In this document: positions 37,956 through 46,777 of the stretch, piece after piece
How positions within the stretch are numbered: the first letter of the stretch is position 1
How the letters are laid out: each line of letters begins with the position of its first letter
NCBI GenBank assembly: GCA_018401745.1
Contig: JAGYJY010000010.1
Span: 96,443 to 160,442 of the forward strand
Direction: 5' to 3'
Origin: Pirellulales bacterium
Lineage (GTDB): Bacteria > Planctomycetota > Planctomycetia > Pirellulales > UBA1268
DNA: 64,000 bases
Program-made: the position numbers and the translations under genes
The notes under the pieces: model-generated
Told to the model about the DNA's origin: nothing
Database searches by the model: none
What the model saw: the letters and a program-made list of their open reading frames with translations, nothing else

Positions 37956-38075
37956 GGTGAGGTCCTCTCAGGTCTGCCGGAACAGCAGGTGTCTGTGAGA
38001 TGAACCGCAGCCGTGGCAGCCCCGTAACCGGCATTTTCGTTCTGGCCAGTCCTGAGAGCTGCCGCGGCTCACCGC

Positions 38076-38945
38076 TCAGGCCGCCCGCCGGCGACACCGC
38101 CGCCGGGCCGCGACGGCAAGGGCCGCCACGCCGAGGCCCGCAAGGGCCAGCGACGACGGCTCGGGCACCACCTGGAAGCTGTAGACGGCCGACCCGCTGA
38201 CATTGGTTCCCCCGGTTGCCCCATTCAAACCGGCCGCCTGGATGCCCACCTGGTAGAGGCCAGGCTCGGTGAAAAACACCGTCCGGTGGACGTGGCCTTC
38301 GGCGGGCACCGAGAACGAGTCGCCCGTGAAGGTAGTGTCGCCGGCCTCAAGTACCCATTCCGCGGTCGAGCCGTTGTAAATGGCCATCGTGCCGCCGGTC
38401 GGGGCTCGTGAACGAGGTCGGCGTGAAGGTGATGTTGCCAAAACTCTGGCCGTCGAAGCCCTCTTCGGTGGCCCAGCCGAGAAACGGCGTGCCGTAGTGG
38501 TCGGCGTCGGCAGCCGGTCGGTGAGAGCACCCAGAGGTTCGAGCCGACGGAAACGCCCAGGGCGTCATACTGGTTACCGGTGAAGTCGTAACCGGTTGAG
38601 AGGCCCGTCCAGAACCCGGTCGGGTTGTTGATCCGCTGGAGATTGGCGGTGGCCGGCACCTGGATCGTGATGTCGCCGGGCTCGTAGGCCTCGCCCGTAG
38701 GATTCGTGATGGCAGCGCCGTTGACGATGCCGCCTTGCTCCGATGTGGACCTCCATCTCAAAGGCTGTCGTCGACTCGTTCGGATCATACGCCACGCCAA
38801 TGTCGCCGTGACCGGCGGTCCAGACACTGGCCGCGACGGCGGACGTGGAGGAGGCGACGGCAGCGAGCATGAGCAGCACGAGGGCCGCCATGCGAAGGCT
38901 GCGGGCAGGGGCAGAGCCAGCGATCAACGAAGGGAAACGCAGCAT
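38076..38945 (-). pseudogene. Choice-of-anchor M domain PEP-CTERM protein, three frameshifts
   Basis: A signal peptide (MAALVLLMLAAVASSTSAVAA) leads into VWTAGHGDIGVAYDPNE, the hallmark start of the actinobacterial-type surface-anchored (choice-of-anchor M) domain. Later parts sit in other frames: GEAYEPGDITIQVP and NLWVLSPTG, then DADHYGTPFLGWATEEGFDG and GNITFTPTSF, then TMAIYNGSTAEWVLEAGD to the C-terminal PEP-CTERM signal VPEPSSLALAGLGV with an Arg-rich tail. Switch points lie near 38735, 38520 and 38405. Order and content are complete (about 290 residues), so either the sequence has errors here or the gene has decayed recently. Relatives are linked with zinc/manganese uptake loci. Confidence 0.8.
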
Positions 38946-39015
38946 GGGAAGATCCTTATCGAAGTGGAACAGTGGGAAGAAAAAGTGAATCGAGAATGGT
39001 GAGACTGAACGTTAA

Positions 39016-39030
39016 TGCAACGGGCTTGCA
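39016..39030. promoter_or_regulatory. Palindromic operator candidate TGCAA-N5-TTGCA (site 1)
   Basis: TGCAACGGGCTTGCA, 71 bp upstream of the choice-of-anchor M gene start (38945, minus strand). A second overlapping inverted pair TTGCATTTGCAA follows. The same spacing recurs at 41114. Confidence 0.5.
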
Positions 39031-39044
39031 TTTGCAACACAAAA

Positions 39045-39782
39045 TCATATTGGTCGGTCGAGGGGAGCCTCCGCCGCCGCGGAACCCCGCGAACGCCGCA
39101 GCACCAGCCAGCCGCCGGCGATGCCAGCGACAGCCAGCAGCAGGCCTCCGGGTTCGGGCACCAGCGCCACATCGACCATCGCCTGCATGCCGGCCGCGTA
39201 GCTCGCCGAGCTCAGCGACGTGCCCTGCTCGAAGGTCACGAGAAACGAGTCGGACGTCGTGAACGCGGTTGTCGGGCTGCCCGGGCCGAGCGTCAGCACC
39301 ACGCCGTAAAGCCCATCGGCGGCGGTGTTTGGCACCGCATAATCGATGTGCTCATGAAAGGACCCGTTGCTCGGCACCGATGTGATCACGAAGCCGGAGA
39401 GCCCGCCGACATCTGCTCCGGAGATCGTCGCCGAGCGGACGCCCTGGTAGTCGAGGGTCATGCCGACGTTGGGAGACACAAGCGCCGCGCCATCCCAGAA
39501 CAGCAGCTCTTTGGCAAAGTCGAGCCGAATCGTGTCGCCGGCGGGAAAGGTGCCGGTGAGACTGTCGAACCCCGGGGCGTCGGTCGTAAACGGGGCGGAA
39601 ACCGGAAAGACACCCTCAAACACACGGCCTGCGTAGGTCCCGGTCCAAATCCCGCCGCTTGTCGCGATTGGCCCGCCAGCAGCGGGCACGGAGAGCACAA
39701 CGTCGCCGCTGTGCTGGGCGGCTGAGGTGTTTGCCAAGGCCAGCATGAGAAGCATGCCGGCAAAAAGTTGACGAAGCTGCAT
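39045..39782 (-). CDS. PEP-CTERM sorting-signal protein
   Basis: The 245-residue protein has a signal peptide (residues 1-22), a beta-rich middle with no known catalytic motif, and a C-terminal PEP-CTERM signal: VPEPGGLLLAVAGIAGGWLVLRR, a VPEP motif, a hydrophobic helix and an Arg pair. Such proteins are cut by an exosortase and attached at the surface; no exosortase is in this window. It lies directly upstream of the choice-of-anchor M gene and may share function with it. Confidence 0.8.
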   Translation of the reverse strand: MQLRQLFAGMLLMLALANTSAAQHSGDVVLSVPAAGGPIATSGGIWTGTYAGRVFEGVFPVSAPFTTDAPGFDSLTGTFPAGDTIRLDFAKELLFWDGAALVSPNVGMTLDYQGVRSATISGADVGGLSGFVITSVPSNGSFHEHIDYAVPNTAADGLYGVVLTLGPGSPTTAFTTSDSFLVTFEQGTSLSSASYAAGMQAMVDVALVPEPGGLLLAVAGIAGGWLVLRRSRGSAAAEAPLDRPI

Positions 39783-39856
39783 CAGAACGCCTCCTGTGAA
39801 AAACGGCTGGGAGGAAATCGATGAATCGAATTGGTCTCAAGCAACAAGCCTCCGGC

Positions 39857-40714
39857 TCAGCGGGCCGGCTTGGCAAAGTCGAAGCCCTCGGCAATCCAGC
39901 CGGTGATCTCGCTTTCGGAAACCAGCACGACGTGGCCATCGGCGTAGGCGAAGTGCGTTCCCTGGCCGTGCCGAACGATCTGTATCTCCGCTGAGATGTC
40001 GTTGAGCACGCGGTCGAGCCGCCGCGGATACCAGCGAAACCAGCTCGGCGAATGGGTGTGGTCGAAGTGGCTGCTGCGGAGCTCGGCCAGCTGCAGCTGC
40101 GGGCTGGAGAGCACCGCAGGATTCGAGGCCTTCTCAAAGAGCATCACCGTCTTTGAGCGGGCGCCGATGTGGTCAAGATTGTTGACGCCCTCCGAACCGA
40201 CAACGGCGTTGTCAAAGGAGAGGTAGCCGTTGGCCACATAGCTGGTCATCGGCGAGAAACGTTTGGCCGGATCGGGATGGCTCGGGTCGGCATAGTCTTC
40301 ACCGCTTCCCGGCATGCCGGTTCGCCGCAGCTCTGCCAGCGCGTCATCCGGGCAGAAGCGGATCGAGTCGACCCGTTCGACGAAGGGCCCGATCTGTGCG
40401 ATCCAGTGGAGAGTCCGGCCTTCCTCAGCCGTGTGCGTTCGCGAGGGGAAGCGGCCGTTGTGCGTGTCGGCGTAGTGCAGCACGCCGAGGGTCACCTGCC
40501 GCAGCTTGCTCGCGCACTGGGTTCGCCGGGCGGCGGCGCGGGCCGACTGCACGGCGGGCAGCAGCAGGCCGACGAGCGTGCCGATGATCGCAATCACGAC
40601 GAGCAGCTCGACGAGCGTGAAGCCGCGACTGAAGCCGCGACTGAAGCCGGTTGAACCGACACCAGCGCGGCGGCACTCGTGCGGAGCGGATCGTGGCTGA
40701 GCGTGGATGTGCAT
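39857..40714 (-). CDS. DUF1559 protein with prepilin-type N-terminus
   Basis: With ATG 40714 the protein is about 285 residues. [26 protein letters not shown] is a type IV prepilin-like cleavage/methylation signal (cut after Gly, Glu at +5) and the following [16 protein letters not shown] is the DUF1559 start. The C-terminal [14 protein letters not shown] is the degenerate H-x9-DG motif. Two tandem FSRG repeats precede the cleavage site. These pseudopilin-like proteins are hugely expanded in planctomycetes; function unknown. It is in line with the two PEP-CTERM genes. Confidence 0.85.
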   Translation of the reverse strand: MHIHAQPRSAPHECRRAGVGSTGFSRGFSRGFTLVELLVVIAIIGTLVGLLLPAVQSARAAARRTQCASKLRQVTLGVLHYADTHNGRFPSRTHTAEEGRTLHWIAQIGPFVERVDSIRFCPDDALAELRRTGMPGSGEDYADPSHPDPAKRFSPMTSYVANGYLSFDNAVVGSEGVNNLDHIGARSKTVMLFEKASNPAVLSSPQLQLAELRSSHFDHTHSPSWFRWYPRRLDRVLNDISAEIQIVRHGQGTHFAYADGHVVLVSESEITGWIAEGFDFAKPAR

Positions 40715-41028
40715 GCGGGCCTCTCTGGCGTCGAGAGACGGCAATCCCGATCCAATCGCGGCGGGGCGGCGGCGAGTTCTCGTGAGACTCTGGGCAACGC
40801 GGGCGGCAAAGACCGCACCGCAGACGCTCTGGGGAGCAGCGGGCTCCCGCGAGAAAGAGGCCGTCCCGTCACAGCACAAAGCCATCACACGCCGCAGTTG
40901 CGGCAGAAAGCTTTCCGCGGATCAGGATGCCGTCACGAGCGTCTCTCAGAAGAACAAAAACAGGACCGTTTCAGTCGCAAGAGCGTCGCTGGAGAAGCCG
41001 CGAGGCCTTCTACAACACGAATGCGATC

Positions 41029-41043
41029 TGCAACGCCTATGCA
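41029..41043. promoter_or_regulatory. Operator candidate, imperfect (site 2)
   Basis: TGCAACGCCTATGCA closely resembles the reverse complement of site 3 (TGCAACGCTATTGCA). It lies between the divergent DUF1559 and CobW-like genes. Confidence 0.35.
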
Positions 41044-41113
41044 CAAGGATAGCGATCGCGTTCGCCCCGTCAAGCGTTTGTTGAAAAAAATTCTTTAGCA
41101 CCCCAATCTTTCA

Positions 41114-41128
41114 TGCAATAGCGTTGCA
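41114..41128. promoter_or_regulatory. Palindromic operator candidate TGCAA-N5-TTGCA (site 3)
   Basis: TGCAATAGCGTTGCA, 68 bp upstream of the CobW-like GTPase start. Same arms and spacing as site 1 at 39016. Confidence 0.5.
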
Positions 41129-41196
41129 CCTGCGGCCAGCGGGGCTATGATCGCGGAACCCTCCGCCTTGCCACCATTCTCCGAGGAGCACGCCCC

Positions 41197-42483
41197 GTGA
41201 ACCCAACCGAACTTCCCCATCCCGCCAGCAACAGCAGCGCGGCAGACCCGGCAGACACCAGGCTTCCAGTGACCGTGCTTTCAGGATTCCTGGGCGCGGG
41301 CAAGACAACGCTGCTCAACCATGTGCTCGCCAACCGGGAGGGCCTGCGGGTGGCGGTGATCGTCAACGACATGAGCGAGGTCAACATCGATGCAGCCCTG
41401 GTGGGCGGCCCATCAGCACCTCCAGCTGCCCGCCTCAGCCGCACCGAAGAGAAACTGGTCGAGTTCTCCAATGGCTGCATCTGCTGCACGCTCCGCGAGG
41501 ACCTGCTTGAGGAGGTGTCGCGGCTGGCCCGCGAGAGCCGCTTCGACTATCTCCTCGTCGAGAGCACCGGCATCTCCGAGCCGCTGCCGGTGGCGGAAAC
41601 CTTCACGTTTGCCGACGAGGCCGGTGCGAGCCTCTCTGACATCGCCCGGCTCGACACGCTTGTGACCGTTGTTGACGCTCGCAACTTCTTCGACGACTAC
41701 TGCTCGCGAGATGAGCTGTGCGACCGTGGGATCGGCCTCGACGAGACCGACAGCCGAGATGTGGTGCAGCTGCTGGTGGATCAGATCGAGTTTGCCAATG
41801 TGATCGTGATCAACAAGACCGACCTCGTCGACACACAGGATGTCGCTTACCTCGAGGCCATCCTCAGGAAGCTCAACCCCAAGGCTCGGCTGGTCCGAGC
41901 CACCGCCGCTGCTGTGCCGCTGGGCGAGATCCTCAACACCCGCAGTTTCGACATGGACGAAGCAGCCAGCCATCCCGGCTGGCTGGCTGAGGCCCCGGGC
42001 ACACACGTGCCAGAGACCGAGGAATACGGCATCTCCAGCCAGGTGTTTCAGGCCCGCCGGCCGCTGCATCCGCAGCGGTTCTGGGACCTGATCACGGGGC
42101 CAGCCTTCACAGGGGTGATTCGCTCCAAGGGCTTCGTCTGGCTGGCCACGCGATCCGACTTCGCGGGCGTCTGGTCGTCTGCCGGCTCCGTGTCGAGCCT
42201 GCAGTACGCCGGCACCTGGCTGGCAACGGCCTCGGAAGAGGAATGGCCCGAGGATCTCGACCGCAGCGAGGTCGATGAAATCTGGGAAGAGCCCTGGGGC
42301 GACCGGCGACAGGAGCTGGTGATCATCGGTGCCCGCATGGCCGACGATCTCCTCGATCAGCTTGAGCAGTGCTGCCTCACCGACGCCGAAATGGCCGTCG
42401 GCCAGGAGGCCTGGCTCGACCTTCCCGACCCCTTCCCCGCCTGGCGGCTCACCAGCGAAGGCGACGGCGAAACGCTCGAATAG
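41197..42483 (+). CDS. COG0523/CobW-family GTP-binding metallochaperone (ZigA-like)
   Basis: The 428-residue protein starts at GTG with GAGGAG nearby. It has Walker [13 protein letters not shown], the metal-binding [10 protein letters not shown] (CXCC), ESTGISEP, the guanine motif NKTDL and a C-terminal CobW_C domain ([10 protein letters not shown]). The family moves zinc or cobalt to target enzymes and is often induced by zinc lack through Zur. The neighbouring TGCAA palindromes and surface proteins suggest zinc-responsive control (inference). Its last 28 bp and the stop are part of the 42-bp direct repeat that flanks the AbiE-like cassette. Confidence 0.92.
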   Translation: MNPTELPHPASNSSAADPADTRLPVTVLSGFLGAGKTTLLNHVLANREGLRVAVIVNDMSEVNIDAALVGGPSAPPAARLSRTEEKLVEFSNGCICCTLREDLLEEVSRLARESRFDYLLVESTGISEPLPVAETFTFADEAGASLSDIARLDTLVTVVDARNFFDDYCSRDELCDRGIGLDETDSRDVVQLLVDQIEFANVIVINKTDLVDTQDVAYLEAILRKLNPKARLVRATAAAVPLGEILNTRSFDMDEAASHPGWLAEAPGTHVPETEEYGISSQVFQARRPLHPQRFWDLITGPAFTGVIRSKGFVWLATRSDFAGVWSSAGSVSSLQYAGTWLATASEEEWPEDLDRSEVDEIWEEPWGDRRQELVIIGARMADDLLDQLEQCCLTDAEMAVGQEAWLDLPDPFPAWRLTSEGDGETLE

Positions 42484-42497
42484 CCGCCGCCCGCCGC
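42456..42497 (+). repeat. 42-bp direct repeat, left copy (cobW 3' end)
   Basis: Perfect 42-bp match to 44672-44713, covering the last codons and stop of the CobW-like gene (starts CGAAGGCGACGG, ends CCGCCCGCCGC). It marks the left edge of the inserted AbiE-like cassette. Confidence 0.92.
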
Positions 42498-42737
42498 ACC
42501 CCTCACGAAGATCCTTCTTGACGAGATCGAGCGACATCTATGCGTTGGTGCAGGCGCCACGAGAGACGCCACCACGCCTGCATCCGTTACGGGCTTCCGC
42601 GGCACAAGGCCGCCAACTGGGTCGGACCCGCTCGCAGCCGCACGTCCATGCGGCCGGGAGCCAATTTTGACTGAGCAATTTCCTGTGATACCCTTTTTTC
42701 CGGCGACAGAAAATGGCCGAGAAGAGGAAATTAGGAA

Positions 42738-43787
42738 ATGACCGAAGCCGATGTGGACGTGATGCTTCAAAAAGGCCGCTTAGCGGCCCAGCCCCTCGAG
42801 ATTCGGGTCTTAGCAGGCCAAACCCGGGGGCGGGACGCGCTCATCGACGTTTCTTGGCGTGGGCGGTCCTGTCGATTTGTGGCCAAGCTGCGGCGCGATG
42901 CGAAACCGCTGACGCTCAAGGTGGCCATCGAGCAACTGCGCGGGACCGCCAACTCGACCCGCGCAGCCCGGCCGATGATCGTCGCGCCTTACTTCAGCCG
43001 CGAGAAGCTCGACCAGTTGCTCGAGGCTGGAATCAGCGCCATAGATTTCAGTGGCAACGCGGTCATCAACGTTCCCGGCAAGTTCCTCTTCTACAAGACC
43101 GGCAATCCCAACAAGTACCCCGAGAACACCCCCATCCGCTCAGCCTATCGCGGCGACGGCTCGCTCGTCGCGCGAGTGCTGCTGTTGGAGGGAGAGTTTC
43201 AGGCGGTTGGTGCCATCCGAGAGGCGATCCGCTCCCGTGGCGGTGCCCTGACGCTGAGCATGATCTCCAAGGTTCTCCAGCGGCTCGAAGCAGACCTGGC
43301 CATAGAGCGCCCTAGTCGCAATGCCGTGCGGGTCCTCCAACCTGAACGATTGCTTGCCGGCCTCTTGGCGGCCTACCAGCCGCCCAGAACGCAGGCCACG
43401 TGGATGGGAAAGGTGTCGCTTCCCGTCGACTCGTTGCTCGCCCGCCTCCAGGAGATCACCGGTGATGGCGATGTGGTCCGCACCGGCGAAGCGTCGGCCG
43501 GCGACTACGCTTCCTGGGCTGGTGAACCAGTCATCGCGTGTTACTGTCGCACGAAACCGCCTGAGCTACTGGCACGGCTGGGCGTGGAATCCAAAGAGAC
43601 CCTCGCGTTTGCCAACCTGCGACTGCTGCAGACCGACAACCAACTCGTCTACTTCGATGCCCGTCCCAAACTGGCCGCCTCACCGATCCAGGCATTTCTC
43701 GAGATGGCCAGCGGCGACAAACGACAGAAGGAAGTTGCTGAGCGGATTCGCAGCGCCATCCGGAGCACGACGGGACCCGCCAGATGA
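42738..43787 (+). CDS. AbiEi-like antitoxin (type IV TA/phage defence)
   Basis: The 349-residue protein resembles large AbiEi-family antitoxins. An N-terminal region with VSWRGRSCRFVAKL and MIVAPYFSREKLDQLLEAGISAIDFSGNAVIN (a pattern shared by these proteins) is followed by a winged-helix segment near residues 155-195 (GAIREAIRSRGGALTLSMISKVLQRLEADLAIE). AbiEi represses the operon and counters the nucleotidyltransferase toxin. Its stop overlaps the ATG of the partner gene (ATGA at 43784). The cassette is inserted between 42-bp repeats. Family call is by pattern; function is inferred. Confidence 0.72.
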   Translation: MTEADVDVMLQKGRLAAQPLEIRVLAGQTRGRDALIDVSWRGRSCRFVAKLRRDAKPLTLKVAIEQLRGTANSTRAARPMIVAPYFSREKLDQLLEAGISAIDFSGNAVINVPGKFLFYKTGNPNKYPENTPIRSAYRGDGSLVARVLLLEGEFQAVGAIREAIRSRGGALTLSMISKVLQRLEADLAIERPSRNAVRVLQPERLLAGLLAAYQPPRTQATWMGKVSLPVDSLLARLQEITGDGDVVRTGEASAGDYASWAGEPVIACYCRTKPPELLARLGVESKETLAFANLRLLQTDNQLVYFDARPKLAASPIQAFLEMASGDKRQKEVAERIRSAIRSTTGPAR

Positions 43788-44650
43788 ACGACGAGGTGCT
43801 GCGAACCAACCTTCTCGATCTGCTGCACGCGGTGGGAGACAACGCCCAAAGAATCCTTCTGGGCGGAGGCTACGGTCTGTACCTCAAACAACTCCATCTG
43901 GCTGAGGCGGGTGTGCGGACTTTGATCAATGCAGAGTTGTGGCCCTCCCCAAGGGCAACCGAAGACCTGGATCTGATGTTGTCGGCTGAGTTGGTGGGAG
44001 ACGTGCGATCCATGAACTCCCTCCGGGCGGTGCTGGACAAGCTCGACTACAAAGTCAAAAAGGGGTCGGAGTATGTGCAGTTTGTCCGGACCATTACCGA
44101 CACGCAGGTGGTCAAGATTGATCTCTTGACGGCTCAGCTTGGCGTGCTCGAGGGCTTCTCCACCATTAAGGCCGACAGTCGCCGGGCCAGACCTGTAGCT
44201 GCGACTCGCCCTAAGCTCCACGCACACCCCACGGACGGCGCATTATCGCTGACTGACGCACCTTCGGTGCTCGGGGTCGCCGGAAAGCTCTCGAACGGCC
44301 AAGCGTTTGCCGTGAAGGTCCAGATTCCCGATCCCTTTAACTACCTCCTCATGAAGCTCACCGCCTACCGCGATCGGCGAGATGATCCGGACAAGGATCT
44401 GGGGAGGCATCACGCGCTCGACGTGTTCCGCATCGTGGCAATGCTCACTGAACCAGAGTGCGACCAGGTCCATGCGAATCTGCGGGCCTTCGCGAGCGAT
44501 GCCCAGGTGAGATCCTGTGTCGCGTTGGTGCGATCCGACTTTGCCAGCGACACCGCGCGTGGCGTGTTGGCTCTCCGCGAGCATCAACTATGGCGGAGCC
44601 ACTCTCAACTACCGGCGTTCCTCGAAACCCTACTGGGGTTTATGTCCTGA
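43784..44650 (+). CDS. AbiEii-like nucleotidyltransferase toxin
   Basis: The 288-residue protein has a nucleotidyltransferase head: LLGGGYGLYL (GG(G)xxL motif) and RATEDLDLML (the DxD metal site), then later KVQIPDPFNYLLMKLTAYRDRRDDPDKDLGRHHALDVFRI, a Lys/Asp-rich region typical of the AbiEii/AbiGii family. Such toxins add nucleotides to tRNA or other targets and cause growth arrest on phage infection. It is translationally coupled to the AbiEi-like gene. Confidence 0.8.
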   Translation: MNDEVLRTNLLDLLHAVGDNAQRILLGGGYGLYLKQLHLAEAGVRTLINAELWPSPRATEDLDLMLSAELVGDVRSMNSLRAVLDKLDYKVKKGSEYVQFVRTITDTQVVKIDLLTAQLGVLEGFSTIKADSRRARPVAATRPKLHAHPTDGALSLTDAPSVLGVAGKLSNGQAFAVKVQIPDPFNYLLMKLTAYRDRRDDPDKDLGRHHALDVFRIVAMLTEPECDQVHANLRAFASDAQVRSCVALVRSDFASDTARGVLALREHQLWRSHSQLPAFLETLLGFMS

Positions 44651-44671
44651 TGGCACATCCTCGAGCATCGC

Positions 44672-44713
44672 CGAAGGCGACGGCGAAACGCTCGAATAGC
44701 CGCCGCCCGCCGC
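44672..44713 (+). repeat. 42-bp direct repeat, right copy
   Basis: Perfect copy of 42456-42497, here without the rest of the CobW-like gene in front of it. It begins 21 bp after the stop of the AbiEii-like gene. Confidence 0.92.
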
Positions 44714-44756
44714 TCGACGTCCAGCGCTGCCGCAGCGGTGGCACTCAGCCATTTTT

Positions 44757-44784
44757 TTGACAAAGGCCGCAAAACGCATACATT
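44757..44784 (+). promoter_or_regulatory. Sigma-70-type promoter candidate
   Basis: TTGACA (44757-44762), 16-bp spacer, TACATT (44779-44784), 37 bp upstream of the DUF1559 start at 44821; AGGGGAA acts as ribosome-binding site. Confidence 0.45.
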
Positions 44785-44820
44785 TTTGATAGCCCAAAAA
44801 AAAGTTTTAGGGGAATCAAA

Positions 44821-45804
44821 ATGTTGCAGCGTCGCCGACGACCGGCGTTTAGTCTTGTCGAACTGCTCGTGGTGATTGCGATCATGGGTGGCCTGGTCGG
44901 CCTGCTGCTTCCCGCGGTGCAGGCAGCGCGAGAATCGGCCCGCAGGATGCAGTGCGCGAGCAGCCTGCGACAGCTCGCGCTGGGCATCCTGAACTACGAG
45001 TCAGCCACACGCCGGCTGCCGGCAGGCTACCTCTGCGATGTGGACCGCTCTGATCGCGATGCGGCCACCTTCGACGCCCCTCCCGGCAACGGCTGGGGCC
45101 TCCAGATCGCCCCATTCATCGAGGAAGCGGCGGTCGGCGATGCTTTCATTCGAAACGATGATCGCAGCCTCGGCATCATGCATCCTGCCAACCGCGAGCT
45201 TGTGGCCCGTGAGCTGACGGTTTTTCTCTGCCCGTCTTCGAGTGGCGAGAGGGCTGCTTTCGCGGTGCGAACACCCGCCGGCGGGGCCCATCCATCAGGA
45301 CTCCGGCTCGGCCGCTCCCACTACGTCGCCAACGCAGGCCACACAGAGCCATGGGCGGATCCGCTCCCGAACTGGGATACGGTGGCGAACGGGCCGCTGT
45401 ACCGCAACTCATTCTTGCGGATCTCCCAGATCAGCGACGGCATGTCGCAGACAGTGTTTCTCGGTGAGCATTCCTCCTCGCTCTCGGAGAAGTCTTGGGC
45501 GGGCGTTGTCCCTGGCGGTGCGAGCCACCCCACGCCTATCTTCGCCTCACGCGTGGGCACCGAGCCTGATGCAGCCGCCACACTCGTCCTTGTTCACAGC
45601 GGTCCGGCCTCATCAGAACTGGACGTGATCCATCCCCCGAACGATCCCGTCGCCCACGTCTGCCAGATGTATGCCGAGCATCCAGGCGGCGCCAACGTCT
45701 CGTTTGGTGACGGCTCAGTGCGGTTCATTGCCGACTCGATCAACCACGATGTCTGGGCGGCGGCATGCAGTCGCAATGGAGGCGAGGTGGCTCGTGTCGA
45801 CTGA
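44821..45804 (+). CDS. DUF1559 protein with prepilin-type N-terminus
   Basis: The 327-residue protein begins with a prepilin-type signal ([43 protein letters not shown]). The DUF1559 body has FLCPSS, YVANAGHT, ISDGMSQTVFLGEHS and the final NVSFGDGSVRFI motif (H-x9-DG type). The layout is the usual planctomycete full-length form. Before the AbiE insertion it would have followed the CobW-like gene directly, so it may belong to the same metal-linked group. Confidence 0.92.
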   Translation: MLQRRRRPAFSLVELLVVIAIMGGLVGLLLPAVQAARESARRMQCASSLRQLALGILNYESATRRLPAGYLCDVDRSDRDAATFDAPPGNGWGLQIAPFIEEAAVGDAFIRNDDRSLGIMHPANRELVARELTVFLCPSSSGERAAFAVRTPAGGAHPSGLRLGRSHYVANAGHTEPWADPLPNWDTVANGPLYRNSFLRISQISDGMSQTVFLGEHSSSLSEKSWAGVVPGGASHPTPIFASRVGTEPDAAATLVLVHSGPASSELDVIHPPNDPVAHVCQMYAEHPGGANVSFGDGSVRFIADSINHDVWAAACSRNGGEVARVD

Positions 45805-46141
45805 CAGTCATCAAAAAACCGGCTGGCGGTCGGCTGCCAAACGCCGATATCGCACGCCCCTGCTGATGCTGGCGGCGTGTCTCGCCTGCGGCTGCCGCCC
45901 CGCGCCGCAGGTCCCCTCAACAAACCTCGTCTACTCAGCGGCCCTGCGCACGGCCACCAACACCCGCAATCTCGACCGGCTCCGCACCGCCGAGCAGCGG
46001 ATCGACAATGACCATGCCGCTGGCTTGATCGCAGCTGAGGAATACACCTTCTATGGCCGCATCATCGCATCGGCTGAGGCTGGTCGCTGGGAGGAGGCCG
46101 AGCAGGCCGCTCTCCGGTTTCGCCACGACCAGCTCCGCTAA
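45776..46141 (+). CDS. Small lipoprotein, function unknown
   Basis: About 121 residues from ATG 45776 (a GTG at 45794 is possible). A basic start and the hydrophobic LLMLAACLACGC segment give a lipobox (LACGC), so it is a likely lipoprotein. The mature part is helical and hydrophilic (TRNLDRLRTAEQRIDND, RIIASAEAGRWEEAEQAALRFRHDQLR). It overlaps the DUF1559 stop, so the two are co-expressed. A decayed partial copy lies at 49791-49950. Confidence 0.65.
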   Translation: MEARWLVSTDSHQKTGWRSAAKRRYRTPLLMLAACLACGCRPAPQVPSTNLVYSAALRTATNTRNLDRLRTAEQRIDNDHAAGLIAAEEYTFYGRIIASAEAGRWEEAEQAALRFRHDQLR

Positions 46142-46193
46142 CTGTCCGTGGGCTCGACGAGCAGGTTGGCCACGAGGGCCGACCAGCCGGTCT
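46138..46193 (-). pseudogene. 56-bp remnant of the MGH1 glucosidase 3' end
   Basis: Matches 49948-50003 nearly exactly (last codons and stop of the glycoside hydrolase). The match ends at the IS1380 fragment, so this is the severed end of a once adjacent convergent gene. Confidence 0.8.
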
Positions 46194-46420
46194 GGAGTTG
46201 CTGCGAAACGACGCTGTGGAGCTCGACGCGATCGGCGCCAGCCGCATCCCTGATCCAACGACGGCCGGCGACTTCTGCCGCCGCTTCAACAGCGAGCAGA
46301 TCAACGCCCTGAGGGACGAGTTCAAAGAAACTCGCGTGAAGGTCTGGCGGCAGCAGCCCGCTGCGTTCTTCGACGAGGCGGTGATCGATGCTGACAAAGG
46401 CACCATGACGCCGGGGTCTG
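46194..46420 (+). mobile_element. IS1380-family transposase fragment
   Basis: The + frame reads LDAIGASRIPDPTTAGDFCRRF, then KVWRQQPAAFFDEAVIDADKGTM, segments typical of IS1380 transposases (first catalytic Asp region). Both ends are missing. It lies at the junction where the duplicated lipoprotein/glucosidase end is broken. Confidence 0.75.
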
Positions 46421-46590
46421 GATGCCCCGGTCCGCGTTCACGCCCAACCGCACGACGTGCAGACGAAAGCAGGATGACAATGCAACACCGCCGACCCAAC
46501 TCACAGAGCCGCCAGGCGGCTCAGTGGACGAAGTCCCCGCTGCTGGAGACGGCCTGTCTCCCCGTTATCACGGGACATCATTCGCGTGAT

Positions 46591-46683
46591 TGAGGACTCG
46601 TGCGTTACCCCCACCAATTGATTCCCCAATCCCAATTCGCAAATGATCTCCGTCGCGCTGGGGAGTAAGGATGCGATACGCAT
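46591..46683 (-). pseudogene. N-terminal fragment of a BtuF-like cobalamin-binding protein
   Basis: Only the first 31 residues remain (MRIASLLPSATEIICELGLG, then NQLVGVTHE), matching the well-conserved start of BtuF/FhuD-like substrate-binding proteins; after that the frame runs into unrelated sequence. Confidence 0.65.
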
Positions 46684-46777
46684 GGTCGATGTTAACTCTT
46701 GTTGAAATGCAGGAACAAAGAGGGATTCAGCCTCCAACAGATGCCTGTGGTGCACTGCTATGTTGCGATGTAGCCAC

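Larger units (their letters stand above)
40715..41196. other. Divergent intergenic region with two palindromic sites
   Basis: 482 bp between the DUF1559 and CobW-like starts. No gene seen. It contains the TGCAA-type sites at 41029-41043 and 41114-41128 and an AT-rich patch (AAAAAAATTCTTTAG near 41085-41098). Confidence 0.6.
42498..44671 (+). mobile_element. Inserted two-gene island between 42-bp direct repeats
   Basis: 2.17 kb holding only the AbiEi/AbiEii-like genes and 240 bp of leader. The duplication of the cobW 3' end on its far side shows that it was inserted there. No recombinase or transposase is inside, so it was moved in trans or by recombination. Confidence 0.7.

Noticed and set aside
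38405..38735. Programmed frameshifting in the choice-of-anchor M gene
   Set aside because: Three switches within 340 bp without slippery sites; sequence error or decay is simpler.
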